This document shows, piece after piece, positions 26,631 through 36,267 of a stretch of 64,000 nt of DNA (positions are counted from its first letter, which is position 1; every line of letters starts with the position of its first letter). A program made the translations under genes and the position numbers. The notes under the pieces are model-generated. The model saw only the letters and a program-made list of their open reading frames with translations, was not told the DNA's origin and searched no databases. This DNA comes from Thalassospira alkalitolerans (GTDB lineage Bacteria > Pseudomonadota > Alphaproteobacteria > Rhodospirillales > Thalassospiraceae): assembly GCF_002115745.1 (NCBI RefSeq), contig NZ_JFKB01000004.1, positions 62,001-126,000 on the forward strand, in the 5' to 3' direction.

Positions 26631-29600
26631 ATGCTCTTGCCGCGATATCGGCCAAACGGCGCATCAATCGTTTTACCCCTTCAAGACGGTCGGTTGGACC
26701 ATCCCAGCCTGCGGCATAGACAATCTTGTGATCCGGGCGCAGACGCGCAACACCAACCTGCTGCTGGATAAAGCCAATCAAACCGGCCGGGTTCGGGAAT
26801 TCGTTATTACGCAATGTAATCAACGCCCCTTTTGGCCCCGCATCAAGTTTCTCGATATTCGAAGCCCGGCACCATTGTTTGATGGTGACAACATCCAAAA
26901 GGTTATCAACTTCCTTGGGCAGCTTTCCAAACCGGTCAATCATCTCGGCTGCGAACTGATCGACTTCTTCGCGGGACCGCAATTCCGAAAGACGGCGATA
27001 CAGGCCAAGACGCACACCAAGATCCGGCACATAGCGATCCGGGATCAGAACCGGCATACCCACATTGATCTGCGGCACAAAGGAAGCAGCATCATCGGCT
27101 TCGATCTCGCCCTTGGCTTCGGCCACGGCTTCTTCGATCATCTGCTGATAAAGTTCGATCCCGACTTCTTTGATATGCCCTGATTGTTCTTCACCAAGCA
27201 GGTTCCCTGCCCCACGAATATCAAGATCATGACTGGCAAGGTTAAACCCGGCGCCAAGGCTATCAAGGGTCTGCATGACCTCAAGCCGCTTAAGTGCCGT
27301 TGCGGTCAGTTTCTTGCCATTTGGCAAGGTTAAATAGGCATAGGCACGCTGCTTGGACCGACCAATACGCCCGCGAAGCTGATAAAGCTGGGCCAAGCCA
27401 AACATATCAGCACGATGAATGATCATCGTATTGGCGTTTGGAACGTCGATCCCCGATTCAATGATATTGGTCGCCAGTAACAGATCGAATTTACGATCCG
27501 TGAAATCGGTCATCACCTGTTCAAGATCACGTGCGCCCATCTGGCCATGTGCTATATCAAACTTGATTTCTGGCACCAGCGTTTGAAGTTCCTTGGCCAC
27601 CCGGCCAAGTTCATTCACCCGCGGACAAACATAGAAAATCTGCCCGCCACGATGGCGTTCACGCAAAATAGCTTCACGCACGACCACCGGGTCATAGGGC
27701 GTGATATAGGTCCGCACAGCAAGGCGATCAACCGGCGGCGTGGCAATGATCGATAGTTCCTTAACCCCGGTCAGCGCAAGCTGCAAGGTACGCGGGATCG
27801 GTGTTGCCGTCAGGGTCAGGACATGAACATCGGTCTTAAGCTCTTTTAAGCGTTCCTTATGCTTCACGCCAAAATGTTGCTCTTCGTCAACGACCAGAAG
27901 TCCCAGATCCTTGAACTTGACCCCATTGCCCAAAAGCGCATGGGTGCCGCACACAATATCAACATGTCCGCTTTCAAGGTTATCTTTGACCAGCTTGGCA
28001 TTCTTGCCAGTCACAAGACGTGAAAGCTGTTCAACCCTTACAGGAAGGCTATCGAAACGCTGTTTAAAGGTCAGGTAATGCTGACGGCAAAGCAATGTCG
28101 TCGGTGCAACAATCGCAACCTGTTTGCCCGACATCACGGCGGCAAAGGCCGCACGCAATGCGACCTCGGTCTTGCCAAAGCCGACATCACCGCACACAAG
28201 GCGGTCCATTGGCTTGCCCGCGGCCAAATCGTCAAGCGTATCGCGAATGGCGCGTGCCTGATCTTCGGTCTCGGCAAACGGGAAACTGGCACAAAACTCG
28301 TCATAGCTGCCATCCGGCGCGGTCAATGCCGCCCCTTTGCGCAGATGACGTTCCGCGGCAACCTTGATCAACTTGCCTGCCATATCGCGAATGCGTTCAC
28401 GCAGTTTCGCTTTGCGCGCCTGCCAGGCAACACCACCCAATTTATCAAGGATCGATTGACCCTCGTCCGAGCCATAGCGCGACAAAACCTCGATATTTTC
28501 GACCGGGACGAAAAGCTTGTCCCCACCGTCATATTCCAGTTCCAGACAATCATGGGGCGCCCCACCGGCTGTCACGGTTCGAAGTCCCAGATATCGTCCA
28601 ATCCCATGATCCAGATGGACGACAAGATCGCCTTCTGAAATTTCGGACGCTTCCCGCAGGAAGTTTTCGGCCTTGCGCCGTCGCCCACCCGGGCGGCTCA
28701 TGCGGTCGCCAAGGATATCCTGTTCGGACAAAATCCAAAGCCCGTCACGCCGGAACCCGTGTTCAAGATCAAGGATAACCACGGCCAGTTGTTCTGGCGT
28801 CAGGTCGTCGGTGATATCTTCCCAACATTCAGCCGTAACGACTTTGGCCACACCATGTTCACGCAGAACCGAAATCATTCGGTCGCGCGAACCATCGGAA
28901 TAGGCCGCAATCACGACTTGCTGGTTCTTACCGCGCTGAGTAACGATAAAATCACGTAATTCGTCGTACAAATTGGTGTCGGCACGTGCCCTGACATCGC
29001 CAAAATCGCGCCCCGGACGAGCCCCCATATCAAAAACACCACGTTCGGTATTTTCTTCTTCGTAATAGGGCGAAAGTTCCAAAACAACGCGATCGTTTAA
29101 CATCCGGTCAAACTCGGCCTGGTCAAGATAAAGCCGTTCCGGAGGCACCGGTTTATAAACATTGTCGCCAGAAAGACCGCCGCCCTTGATGTTCAGGCGT
29201 GCCTGATAATAATCATCAATCATTTCAAGGCGATTTTCGATCACGTCACCACATTGATGATCAAGACTGACCATCACATCGGGAAGATAGGCAAAAACGG
29301 TATCCATACCGTCATGGAACAATGGCAACCAATGTTCCATACCGCCGTATTTCAAACCATTGCTGATGGACTCGTAAAGCGGGTCAGTTTGCGACACGAT
29401 GCCAAAAAGCTCGCGATAACCGCTGCGGAACCGGGAAATGCTTTCCGGGTCCAGAAATATTTCACCAACCGGCAAAAGTGAAATCTCGTTCAGGCGCCCG
29501 ACTGTCCTCTGGGTTTCGACGTCAAAACGCCGAATGCTTTCGATTTCATCACCAAAGAAGTCAAGGCGCACCGGCTCTTTCATGCCTGGCGCATAGATAT

Positions 29601-30126
29601 CAACAATATCGCCACGCACGGCATAATCACCGGGTTCCATCACCTGTTCAGCACGGTTATAGCCCATCCGGTCAAAATAACCGGTCAGATCGGCCCGCGA
29701 ATGTTCCTGACCTGCTTTGAACGACAATTTGCCATTCCGCATCACATCAAGACACGGCACACGCTGCATAATCGCAGCCGCCGTCGCCAACACAATACGT
29801 CCCTGCCCGCCAGTCGGTTTGGCATTTTCCGCAAGCGTTGTTAGCGTTTCGATCCGACGTGCCGTTACTTCCGCAATCGGCGATACCCGGTCATATGGCA
29901 GGCAATCCCACGCCGGAAGCGCAAGCACCTGGACCTCGCCGGCAAAGAATGCCAATGCCTCGCCAAGTTGCACCATCCGTTTCTCATCGCGTGCGATATG
30001 CAAAATGGTACGGTTATCGGAAACCGCATCCAGCAACTCGCGCAACAGCAACGCATCCGAACCCTCGGGCACGCCACACAGCCGTTTCCGGCCTTTTGTC
30101 GAAATGATTTCTTTTAATTTATTCAA
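26629..30126 (-). CDS. mfd: Transcription-repair coupling factor Mfd
   Basis: This 1165-residue protein has the UvrB-like N-terminal modules, a CarD-like RNA-polymerase-interaction domain after residue 500 (EGDLVVHLDHGIGRYLG), and a RecG-like translocase with GDVGFGKTEVALRAA (Walker A) and DEEQHFGVKHKER (motif II). A TRG motif region follows helicase motif VI, and the C-terminus is TRCF-like. Mfd pushes stalled RNA polymerase off lesions and recruits UvrA. It begins 7 nt after sdhE ends, so the pair shares a transcript running away from recG. Confidence 0.97.
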   Translation of the reverse strand: MNKLKEIISTKGRKRLCGVPEGSDALLLRELLDAVSDNRTILHIARDEKRMVQLGEALAFFAGEVQVLALPAWDCLPYDRVSPIAEVTARRIETLTTLAENAKPTGGQGRIVLATAAAIMQRVPCLDVMRNGKLSFKAGQEHSRADLTGYFDRMGYNRAEQVMEPGDYAVRGDIVDIYAPGMKEPVRLDFFGDEIESIRRFDVETQRTVGRLNEISLLPVGEIFLDPESISRFRSGYRELFGIVSQTDPLYESISNGLKYGGMEHWLPLFHDGMDTVFAYLPDVMVSLDHQCGDVIENRLEMIDDYYQARLNIKGGGLSGDNVYKPVPPERLYLDQAEFDRMLNDRVVLELSPYYEEENTERGVFDMGARPGRDFGDVRARADTNLYDELRDFIVTQRGKNQQVVIAAYSDGSRDRMISVLREHGVAKVVTAECWEDITDDLTPEQLAVVILDLEHGFRRDGLWILSEQDILGDRMSRPGGRRRKAENFLREASEISEGDLVVHLDHGIGRYLGLRTVTAGGAPHDCLELEYDGGDKLFVPVENIEVLSRYGSDEGQSILDKLGGVAWQARKAKLRERIRDMAGKLIKVAAERHLRKGAALTAPDGSYDEFCASFPFAETEDQARAIRDTLDDLAAGKPMDRLVCGDVGFGKTEVALRAAFAAVMSGKQVAIVAPTTLLCRQHYLTFKQRFDSLPVRVEQLSRLVTGKNAKLVKDNLESGHVDIVCGTHALLGNGVKFKDLGLLVVDEEQHFGVKHKERLKELKTDVHVLTLTATPIPRTLQLALTGVKELSIIATPPVDRLAVRTYITPYDPVVVREAILRERHRGGQIFYVCPRVNELGRVAKELQTLVPEIKFDIAHGQMGARDLEQVMTDFTDRKFDLLLATNIIESGIDVPNANTMIIHRADMFGLAQLYQLRGRIGRSKQRAYAYLTLPNGKKLTATALKRLEVMQTLDSLGAGFNLASHDLDIRGAGNLLGEEQSGHIKEVGIELYQQMIEEAVAEAKGEIEADDAASFVPQINVGMPVLIPDRYVPDLGVRLGLYRRLSELRSREEVDQFAAEMIDRFGKLPKEVDNLLDVVTIKQWCRASNIEKLDAGPKGALITLRNNEFPNPAGLIGFIQQQVGVARLRPDHKIVYAAGWDGPTDRLEGVKRLMRRLADIAARA

Positions 30127-30133
30127 TGCTTTC

Positions 30134-30406
30134 TCAGGCGTTGCTGAGTTCTTGGATCATATGAAGCACATCCGTGTCATATTTAGCCGGTGCGGCTGCC
30201 TTGCCGGTTGCCCATTTAAAAAAATCGGCATCGGGAACATCATTCATCAGTATTTCGAAACGTTCGAGTTGCTCTTCGCTCAATGTCGCAAGATGCGCGT
30301 CCATGAAACGACCGACCAGGATATCGTTCTCTTTGGTCCCACGATGGCCGCCGCGAAACAGCAACTTCTTGCGTCGCAGTTCAAGCTCGGGGCTATTGTC
30401 ACTCAC
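30134..30406 (-). CDS. sdhE: FAD assembly factor SdhE
   Basis: From GTG 30406 this is a 90-residue helical protein with the RGxxE motif as RGTKE and family-typical LVGRFMDAHLATLSEEQ. SdhE helps attach FAD covalently to the succinate dehydrogenase flavoprotein SdhA. The GTG is preferred because CAGGAG lies about 8 nt upstream and it gives the usual size. An ATG at 30475 would add 23 residues (MAEKTN...), and the frame stays open further up. Pairing of sdhE with mfd and divergent recG is common in alphaproteobacteria. Confidence 0.88.
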   Translation of the reverse strand: MSDNSPELELRRKKLLFRGGHRGTKENDILVGRFMDAHLATLSEEQLERFEILMNDVPDADFFKWATGKAAAPAKYDTDVLHMIQELSNA

Positions 30407-30636
30407 GTTCGATCTCCTGTCTTTTCTCGTCGCATCCCACAAAAAATGCGCAGGACGGTTTGTCTTTTCTGCCATGATTTGTACGGTAAATTGTTCAATT
30501 GGTCCATGCCATCGTCGGTTCAATTTACATTCGACCGTGACTTGTCGGTTACCGCACGATATTTTTGTTGTATACCCGACACGTAAACCGATTTGTTCTA
30601 TTAACGTTCTCACGTAAAAACACAACGAAAACTGTC

Positions 30637-32724
30637 ATGCGCCCGGAAATATTATTCCCTCTTTTTGCCGAAATCGACAGTTTGCCTGGCATTGGCCCGC
30701 GCCTGAAGCCATTGCTGGCGCGCCTGCTTGGGGGGGAACATATTGTCGATCTGTTATGGCATTTGCCGTCCGGATTGATTGACCGGCGATTTTCGCCGCC
30801 TCTGGATGAAACGATTGATGGATCAATCGTCACGCTTGATGTCTGGGTCGAACGCCATGACGCGCCGCCAAACCGGCGCCGTCCCTATCGTGTGATCTGC
30901 AAAACCCAAAGCGGTCCATTGGTTTTGGCCTTTTTCAATGCACGCGGCAAATATCTGAACGAAGTTTTACCAATTGGGGAAAAACGTATCGTATCGGGCA
31001 AGATCGATCATTACCGTGGTGAATATCAAATCACCCATCCTGACCGCATCGGGACAGAGGCCGAACGCGACGAAATTCAAACCGTCGAACCGGTTTACCC
31101 AATGTCAGCCGGGGTCACCGGCAAAACGCTGACCAAAGCAACCCGTGCAGCCCTTGCCACTGTACCAGATTTACCGGAATGGCATGACCCGGCCTTGCAG
31201 GCCCGTCATAAATGGCCCGACCTTAAAACAGCCTTGCATCAGGCACATAACCCGGAAAGCGATGCGGATTTATCGCCCGACCATCCGGCACGTAAAAGAC
31301 TGGCCTATGACGAACTGCTTGCCAATCAACTGGCCTTGGCCCTGATCCGTGCCAAGATGCGTACCTTGGGCGGGCGTGTCACACAAGGCGACGGTCGGCT
31401 GCGCAAGGCACTTGAAGCCCAGCTGCCCTTTGCCATGACGGGTGCACAACAACGCGCACTGAACGATATCTATGCCGATATGGGCAGCAACGGTCGAATG
31501 TTGCGCCTATTACAGGGCGATGTCGGTTCAGGCAAGACCCTGGTTGCCCTTATGGCAATGTTAAACGCCATTGAAACAGGGCGTCAGGCCGCCCTTATGG
31601 CGCCAACCGAAATCCTTGCCCGGCAACATTTTGAAACTATTTCCCCGCTTCTGGAAAAGATCGGTGTCACATGCGCCGTTCTGACCGGTCGAGATAAAGG
31701 AAAAAACCGCAAAGCAACCCTTGAAGGCTTTGCCAGTGGTGAATTCCAAATCGCAGTTGGAACCCATGCTCTGTTTCAGGAAGACGTGCAGTTTCGTGAC
31801 CTTGCCTTTGCTGTTGTCGATGAACAGCACCGGTTTGGCGTGCATCAACGCCTGATGCTGGCGGGCAAAGGACAGGCTGTCGATGTTCTGGTGATGACCG
31901 CAACACCGATCCCGCGCACCCTGACCCTGACCGCCTTTGGCGATATGGAAGTGTCAAAACTAGATGAAAAACCACCCGGACGTAAACCGGTGGATACCCG
32001 TGTTTTGCCCGCCGACAAGGTTGATGAAGTCATATCAGGCATCGGGCGCGCCATGCGAACCGGCACAAAAATCTATTGGGTCTGCCCGCTGGTCGAAGAT
32101 TCCGAAATTCTTGATCTTCAGGCCGCCGAGGAACGCCATCGCATTTTGGTCGATCTATTTGGCGAGGCACATGTCGGCCTTATCCATGGCAAGATGAAAG
32201 CCAAGGAAAAAGACGCCGTAATGGAACGCTTTGCCCATGGTGACCTGTCTGTTCTTGTCGCGACCACCGTGATTGAGGTCGGTGTGAACGTGCCCGAGGC
32301 AACCATCATGGTGATCGAACATGCCGAACGGTTCGGTCTTGCACAGTTACATCAGTTGCGCGGTCGGATCGGCCGTGGTGACGCTGCATCGACCTGTCTG
32401 CTGTTATATGGTTCACCGCTGGGGGAAATATCCAAAGCACGCCTCAAGATCATGCGCGAGACCGAAGATGGCTTTGTGATCGCCGAGGAAGACTTGCGTC
32501 TTCGTGGTGCGGGTGAAGTTCTGGGAACCCGCCAAAGCGGCCTGCAGGCCTATCGCCTTGCCAATCTGGAATTACATGGCGATCTTTTGGCTATTGCACG
32601 CGATGATGCGCGTCTGATTGTCGAACTTGATCCTGACCTTCAAAAACCGCGCGGGGATGCTTTGCGGCTGTTGCTTTATCTGTTTGAACGCGACGAAGCT
32701 GTTCGGTATTTCCGATCGGGCTAA
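30637..32724 (+). CDS. recG: ATP-dependent DNA helicase RecG
   Basis: This 695-residue helicase starts at ATG 30637 (MRPEILFPLF); an upstream in-frame start adds residues with no domain support. It has an N-terminal wedge/OB domain (GSIVTLDV... VISGKIDHYRGEYQITHPD), Walker A GDVGSGKTLVALMA, motif II DEQHRFGVHQR and helicase C-terminal motifs (QLHQLRGRIGRGD). RecG regresses stalled replication forks and branch-migrates junctions. It is divergent from sdhE-mfd across a 230-nt promoter region and ends at a strong terminator. Confidence 0.97.
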   Translation: MRPEILFPLFAEIDSLPGIGPRLKPLLARLLGGEHIVDLLWHLPSGLIDRRFSPPLDETIDGSIVTLDVWVERHDAPPNRRRPYRVICKTQSGPLVLAFFNARGKYLNEVLPIGEKRIVSGKIDHYRGEYQITHPDRIGTEAERDEIQTVEPVYPMSAGVTGKTLTKATRAALATVPDLPEWHDPALQARHKWPDLKTALHQAHNPESDADLSPDHPARKRLAYDELLANQLALALIRAKMRTLGGRVTQGDGRLRKALEAQLPFAMTGAQQRALNDIYADMGSNGRMLRLLQGDVGSGKTLVALMAMLNAIETGRQAALMAPTEILARQHFETISPLLEKIGVTCAVLTGRDKGKNRKATLEGFASGEFQIAVGTHALFQEDVQFRDLAFAVVDEQHRFGVHQRLMLAGKGQAVDVLVMTATPIPRTLTLTAFGDMEVSKLDEKPPGRKPVDTRVLPADKVDEVISGIGRAMRTGTKIYWVCPLVEDSEILDLQAAEERHRILVDLFGEAHVGLIHGKMKAKEKDAVMERFAHGDLSVLVATTVIEVGVNVPEATIMVIEHAERFGLAQLHQLRGRIGRGDAASTCLLLYGSPLGEISKARLKIMRETEDGFVIAEEDLRLRGAGEVLGTRQSGLQAYRLANLELHGDLLAIARDDARLIVELDPDLQKPRGDALRLLLYLFERDEAVRYFRSG

Positions 32725-32743
32725 CGACCATCCCACACAAAAC

Positions 32744-32780
32744 AAAGGGCGCATGCCATATGGCAGCGCCCTTCTTTTAT
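32744..32780 (+). terminator. Terminator after recG, convergent with the DUF502 gene
   Basis: AAAGGGCGC begins a stem closed by GCGCCCTT, with an inner self-complementary TGCCATATGGCA, followed by CTTTTAT. The stem is long and nearly perfect, and the T-rich end supports termination of recG. Confidence 0.8.
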
Positions 32781-32798
32781 AATCTGATATTGCCGGAA

Positions 32799-33647
32799 CT
32801 ACGCGTCTTCGTGGCTTTTATCGTCACTTTTTTCACGAACTGTTTCGTGTTTCCGTGGCACCAGAATAGGGATATTTTCTTTCTCGCGCAGGACATCAAG
32901 ATCTTCATATGTCTTGGATGAAACACGCGGCTGCGCCTGCAAATCCGACGAACGGCGATCTGGCGGTGTAACAATCCCGCCCGACATCACCATCTTGATG
33001 GCTTCCTCGACTGTCATATCAAGGATCACAATGTCCTGACGCGGCAGAAACAGAAGAAAACCCGATGTCGGATTTGGCGTTGTCGGCAGAAAGATATTAA
33101 TCACGGTATCTTCGGTCAGGTGCTGGACTTCACCCTTGGTCTCGCCGGTAATAAAACCGATCGCCCACATGCCACGCCGCGGATATTCAAGCAATACCGC
33201 CTGACGAAATGCATTCGACTGATTGGCTAGCACGGTTTCAAGGATCTGCTTGATCGCGCCGTAAATACTACGAACCGCAGGAATACGGGCAAGAATACGC
33301 TCGTAAAGCTTGATCAGTGCGCGACCAGCAAAATTGGTGGTAAACCACCCCACCACCGTAATCACCAGCACAATAACCACGAGCCCAAGCCCCGGAATAC
33401 CATAATCCTGGTACCCTTGCGGCAGATAATAGACCGGATTGTAATGCACCGGTATCAACGGCATGACCTTGCTGTCGACAAATTCAATAAACCACCATGC
33501 CAGACCAAAGGTAATGGCAAGCGGGGCACTGACAAGAACGCCGGTCAGAAAATAGGCGCGAATACGAGCAAAAGGCCCGGGAGAAGGCAGGGTATGATCG
33601 GAACTTGTATTTTCCGTATCATTATGGTCGTCACGCTTGGCGTTCAT
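32799..33647 (-). CDS. DUF502-family membrane protein
   Basis: This 282-residue protein has two strong transmembrane helices, about 31-55 (TGVLVSAPLAITFGLAWWFI) and 85-108 (GLGLVVIVLVITVVGWFT), then a conserved soluble part (RIPAVRSIYGAIKQ, LLFLPRQDIVILDMTVEEA) typical of DUF502. The charged N- and C-terminal tails are variable. Its function is not established; the family is widespread in proteobacteria. It converges with recG and has no obvious operon partner. Confidence 0.88.
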   Translation of the reverse strand: MNAKRDDHNDTENTSSDHTLPSPGPFARIRAYFLTGVLVSAPLAITFGLAWWFIEFVDSKVMPLIPVHYNPVYYLPQGYQDYGIPGLGLVVIVLVITVVGWFTTNFAGRALIKLYERILARIPAVRSIYGAIKQILETVLANQSNAFRQAVLLEYPRRGMWAIGFITGETKGEVQHLTEDTVINIFLPTTPNPTSGFLLFLPRQDIVILDMTVEEAIKMVMSGGIVTPPDRRSSDLQAQPRVSSKTYEDLDVLREKENIPILVPRKHETVREKSDDKSHEDA

Positions 33648-33848
33648 TGATCACCTGTGAAGATAGGTCGCATTTCATCATATTAGGCTGCAATACGTGT
33701 TTGCATTCACCATTTGTCAGTATGAATATGGCAATGCTACGACTATTGATCGGGGAACTCCCCGTTCCTAGAGTGATAGCAGCAATCAAGTTTGCGGCGC
33801 AACCAAACAAACCCAGCGGCATGTAACCGCCATCACAAAGGAGTTGTT

Positions 33849-34115
33849 TTGCAGGTTTGGATCGTTGAATACATTTATGATGATGGTGGCTCTGTCGGCA
33901 TTCGAACCGCCAAGGTCAACGCACCGGATTATGAAACCGCGCGGCAATTCGCCCTTGGCGATGCACCGGCAAAGGATTTTGTCATGTCACTGCATCCAGA
34001 ATCCGAAGATCAGTTTCTCGGGCGGCCAACCATTCGCGCCCGGCAAATGAGCGGACAGGTTGTCAACGAAGTCGATGACCCCGACGATGACCTCGAAGAC
34101 AACAACGATGCCTGA
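33849..34115 (+). CDS. Small acidic protein of unknown function, coupled to a NUDIX gene
   Basis: From TTG 33849, preceded by AAAGGAG with 6-nt spacing, this is an 88-residue protein beginning MQVWIVEYIYDDGGS. The N-terminal part looks globular (beta-rich, with WIVEYIYDD and APDYETARQFALGD), and the C-terminus is a very acidic tail DDPDDDLEDNNDA. I do not recognise a family. Its last 8 nt overlap the NUDIX start, so the two are translationally coupled. An upstream TTG at 33792 would add 19 residues without a ribosome site. The strong SD and the coupling argue that it is expressed. Confidence 0.7.
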   Translation: MQVWIVEYIYDDGGSVGIRTAKVNAPDYETARQFALGDAPAKDFVMSLHPESEDQFLGRPTIRARQMSGQVVNEVDDPDDDLEDNNDA

Positions 34116-34587
34116 TTCCACGGCGACGGGACCAGATAAACGTGACTATCTGTCGCGACCGATTATTGGCGTCGGCGCTGTTGTCTGGCATGGCAATGAC
34201 GTATTGCTGATCCGGCGCGGAAAATCCCCAAACAAAGGCCAATGGAGCCTTCCCGGCGGTGCACAGGATCTGGGTGAAACCCTTCATGATGCTGTGCGAC
34301 GCGAAGTTTTTGAAGAAACCGGCATCACCATATCTGAACCGGTCCTGATCGATACTGTCGATCTGATTACCCGCGATATCACCGGACGGGTTCAATATCA
34401 CTATACACTGATCGATTTTCTGGCCGAAGCTTCGGAAACGGTTTTATCTGCTGGTGGTGATGCGGCAGACGCCAGATGGGTTTCACAAGATGACCTCGCC
34501 AATTATCACCTTTGGGACAAAACCATCGTCATGATCGAACGTGCACGTGACTTGCGGGAAAGACCTCTTGGTCTTCCAAGTTTCTGA
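34108..34587 (+). CDS. NUDIX hydrolase
   Basis: This 159-residue protein has a complete Nudix box at about 50-72: GX5EX7REVFEETG with the catalytic glutamates present, in a fold beginning PIIGVGAVVWHGNDVLLIRRG. It hydrolyses a nucleoside diphosphate linked to some other moiety; ADP-ribose or a damaged nucleotide is possible but not resolved. ATG 34108 overlaps the previous gene by 8 nt. An upstream in-frame ATG would lie deep inside that gene and is unlikely. It converges with the flavin-reductase gene, 22 nt away. Confidence 0.88.
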   Translation: MPDSTATGPDKRDYLSRPIIGVGAVVWHGNDVLLIRRGKSPNKGQWSLPGGAQDLGETLHDAVRREVFEETGITISEPVLIDTVDLITRDITGRVQYHYTLIDFLAEASETVLSAGGDAADARWVSQDDLANYHLWDKTIVMIERARDLRERPLGLPSF

Positions 34588-34599
34588 CATTCTTGCATT

Positions 34600-34623
34600 C
34601 CGGAAATGGCTAAGAATTTCCGG
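34600..34623. other. Hairpin between the NUDIX and flavin-reductase genes
   Basis: CCGGAAAT (34600-34607) pairs perfectly with ATTTCCGG (34616-34623). The flavin-reductase stop codon lies in the loop. No T-run is present on either strand, so termination would be weak. It is the only structure in the 22-nt convergent gap. Confidence 0.45.
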
Positions 34624-35110
34624 ATGGGATATCCTCAATCGAATGATACCGACCACCATAATACAAAAGCGGATCACCGGTCTTTCCAAGTCCGATATCC
34701 TTCACCTGCCCGACGATGATGCTGTGGTCTCCGCCATCATGAATGGCGTGACGTTTGCACGAAAATGTTGCCAGACTGCCAACCAATTTAGGCACACCAT
34801 GGCCGTCATCTTCAAAAAGAACATCTTCCCATCGATCTTGCACTGGTGATGAAAACAGTTCGGACAGGGGCTGCTGGCCCTGAGTCAGGATGTTGATGCA
34901 AAAACGGTTACAATCACCGGCAAACAGTTCGTGTGTTGCTGCGCGACGGTCAACTGAAAACAGGACCAGTGCAGGTTCAAGTGACACGGATGCAAACGAA
35001 TTAATTGTAATGCCTGCTTTTGTGCCGTTATTCGCCCGTGCGGTGACGACGGCAACGCCTGTTGCAAACTGGCCCAAACAATCTCGGAAATCGCGCGGAG
35101 AGAATGACAT
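34610..35110 (-). CDS. Flavin reductase-like FMN-binding protein
   Basis: This 166-residue protein shows the flavin-reductase split-barrel pattern: FATGVAVVTAR near the N-terminus, GITINSFASVSLEPALVLFSVDR near 34-56, and a CKRHAIHDGGDHSIIVGQV segment near 118-136. Such proteins use NAD(P)H to supply reduced FMN or FAD to a partner monooxygenase. No monooxygenase lies nearby, so the partner is unknown. It is divergent from motA across 252 nt. Confidence 0.88.
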   Translation of the reverse strand: MSFSPRDFRDCLGQFATGVAVVTARANNGTKAGITINSFASVSLEPALVLFSVDRRAATHELFAGDCNRFCINILTQGQQPLSELFSSPVQDRWEDVLFEDDGHGVPKLVGSLATFSCKRHAIHDGGDHSIIVGQVKDIGLGKTGDPLLYYGGRYHSIEDIPSGNS

Positions 35111-35362
35111 ATTGAAGAATGCTCTTGCTGACTAAATCTATTGGGTATGCCTTTCATAAAGGCTCAGGGAAAATGGCGCCAAAATCTTGCGCTGTCAAAC
35201 CTAAGTAAATCCGCGTTTTAAACGCTATGTTAATAAGATTAAAAGTTAATATGGATCATATAGATACGCGCATCGTAACCATTTCAGCCATTGGACCGAC
35301 TAAGGGGACCGGATAGATGAGATGACAACGTTGCGGGTTTTGGGGGCAGTAGGGAAGAAATA

Positions 35363-36217
35363 ATGTTTCTGATCATTGGGTACATCGTTGTGATCGGTGC
35401 CGTTTTGGGCGGTTATATGCCGCATGGTGATATCGGCATTCTCATACAGCCACTTGAAGTTCTGATTATTTTCGGGGCTGCATTCGGGACATTTCTGATT
35501 GCAAATCCGATAAGTCTTCTAAAAAAAGCCATCGCCTATACGATCCGTGCCCTTAAGGGGCCAAAGAAAAAAGCGGCATATCTTGAACTCCTGATTTGTC
35601 TTTATGCGATTTTCCGCCTTGCCAAGTCCAAAGGTGACCTTGCGCTTGAAAGCCATGTTGAAAACCCTGAAGGATCAAGCCTGTTTGGCAATTTTCCGGG
35701 CGTTATGCATGACCATCACGCACTTGAATTCCTGTGTGACTATTTGCGTCTTCTGACACTGGGCACGACCAATGCCTATGAGCTTGAGGCCGTGATAGAT
35801 CAGGAGTTGGAAGCCCATCATGAAGAAGACCATATGGTTCCAGCCGCCATCCAGACAGTTGGGGATGCCTTGCCAGGGCTTGGCATTGTTGCCGCGGTTC
35901 TCGGTATAATTGTGACCATGGGATCGGTGACCGAACCGCCCGAAATCCTTGGCGGATTGATCGCAGCAGCACTGGTTGGAACGTTTTTAGGGATTCTGGC
36001 GTCATATGGCTTTGTCAGCCCGACATCGGAAATCATCAAGAAAACATTGGATCAGGACGCAAAATATTTCAGCTGCATCAAGGCGGCCCTGATTGGACAT
36101 ATGCAGGGCTACGCCCCGCAGGTTTCCGTCGAATTTGCCCGAAAAACCTTACCAAGCGACATCCGGCCGAGCTTTAAGGAACTTGACGAAGCGTTACAGA
36201 ACGCTCCGACAGCTTAA
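35363..36217 (+). CDS. motA: Flagellar motor stator protein MotA
   Basis: This 284-residue protein has four transmembrane segments: two near the N-terminus (about 2-20 and 32-52) and two near 165-185 and 197-218. A large cytoplasmic loop lies between, containing the charged region that contacts the rotor FliG. Around 153-176 it reads VPAAIQTVGDALPGLGIVAAVLG, the proton-path proline region. MotA with MotB forms the proton-driven stator. The two lie 50 nt apart. No flagellar structural genes are in the window, and I found no convincing sigma28 or sigma54 promoter upstream. Confidence 0.96.
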   Translation: MFLIIGYIVVIGAVLGGYMPHGDIGILIQPLEVLIIFGAAFGTFLIANPISLLKKAIAYTIRALKGPKKKAAYLELLICLYAIFRLAKSKGDLALESHVENPEGSSLFGNFPGVMHDHHALEFLCDYLRLLTLGTTNAYELEAVIDQELEAHHEEDHMVPAAIQTVGDALPGLGIVAAVLGIIVTMGSVTEPPEILGGLIAAALVGTFLGILASYGFVSPTSEIIKKTLDQDAKYFSCIKAALIGHMQGYAPQVSVEFARKTLPSDIRPSFKELDEALQNAPTA

Positions 36218-36267
36218 CAATTTCAAAAAATACTTTGCCGTACATTTAATCGGGACCTGCGTAAAGA

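Noticed and set aside
30407-30625. Long N-terminal extension of SdhE
   Set aside because: The added residues do not resemble the family, and GTG 30406 has CAGGAG at good spacing.
34560-34575. Hairpin AAGACC/GGTCTT near the end of the NUDIX gene
   Set aside because: It lies in coding sequence, is only 6 bp, and has no terminator features.
35170-35200. Possible sigma54 promoter upstream of motA (TGGC...TTGC)
   Set aside because: The GG and GC elements are 12 nt apart, not the required 10, so the site does not fit.
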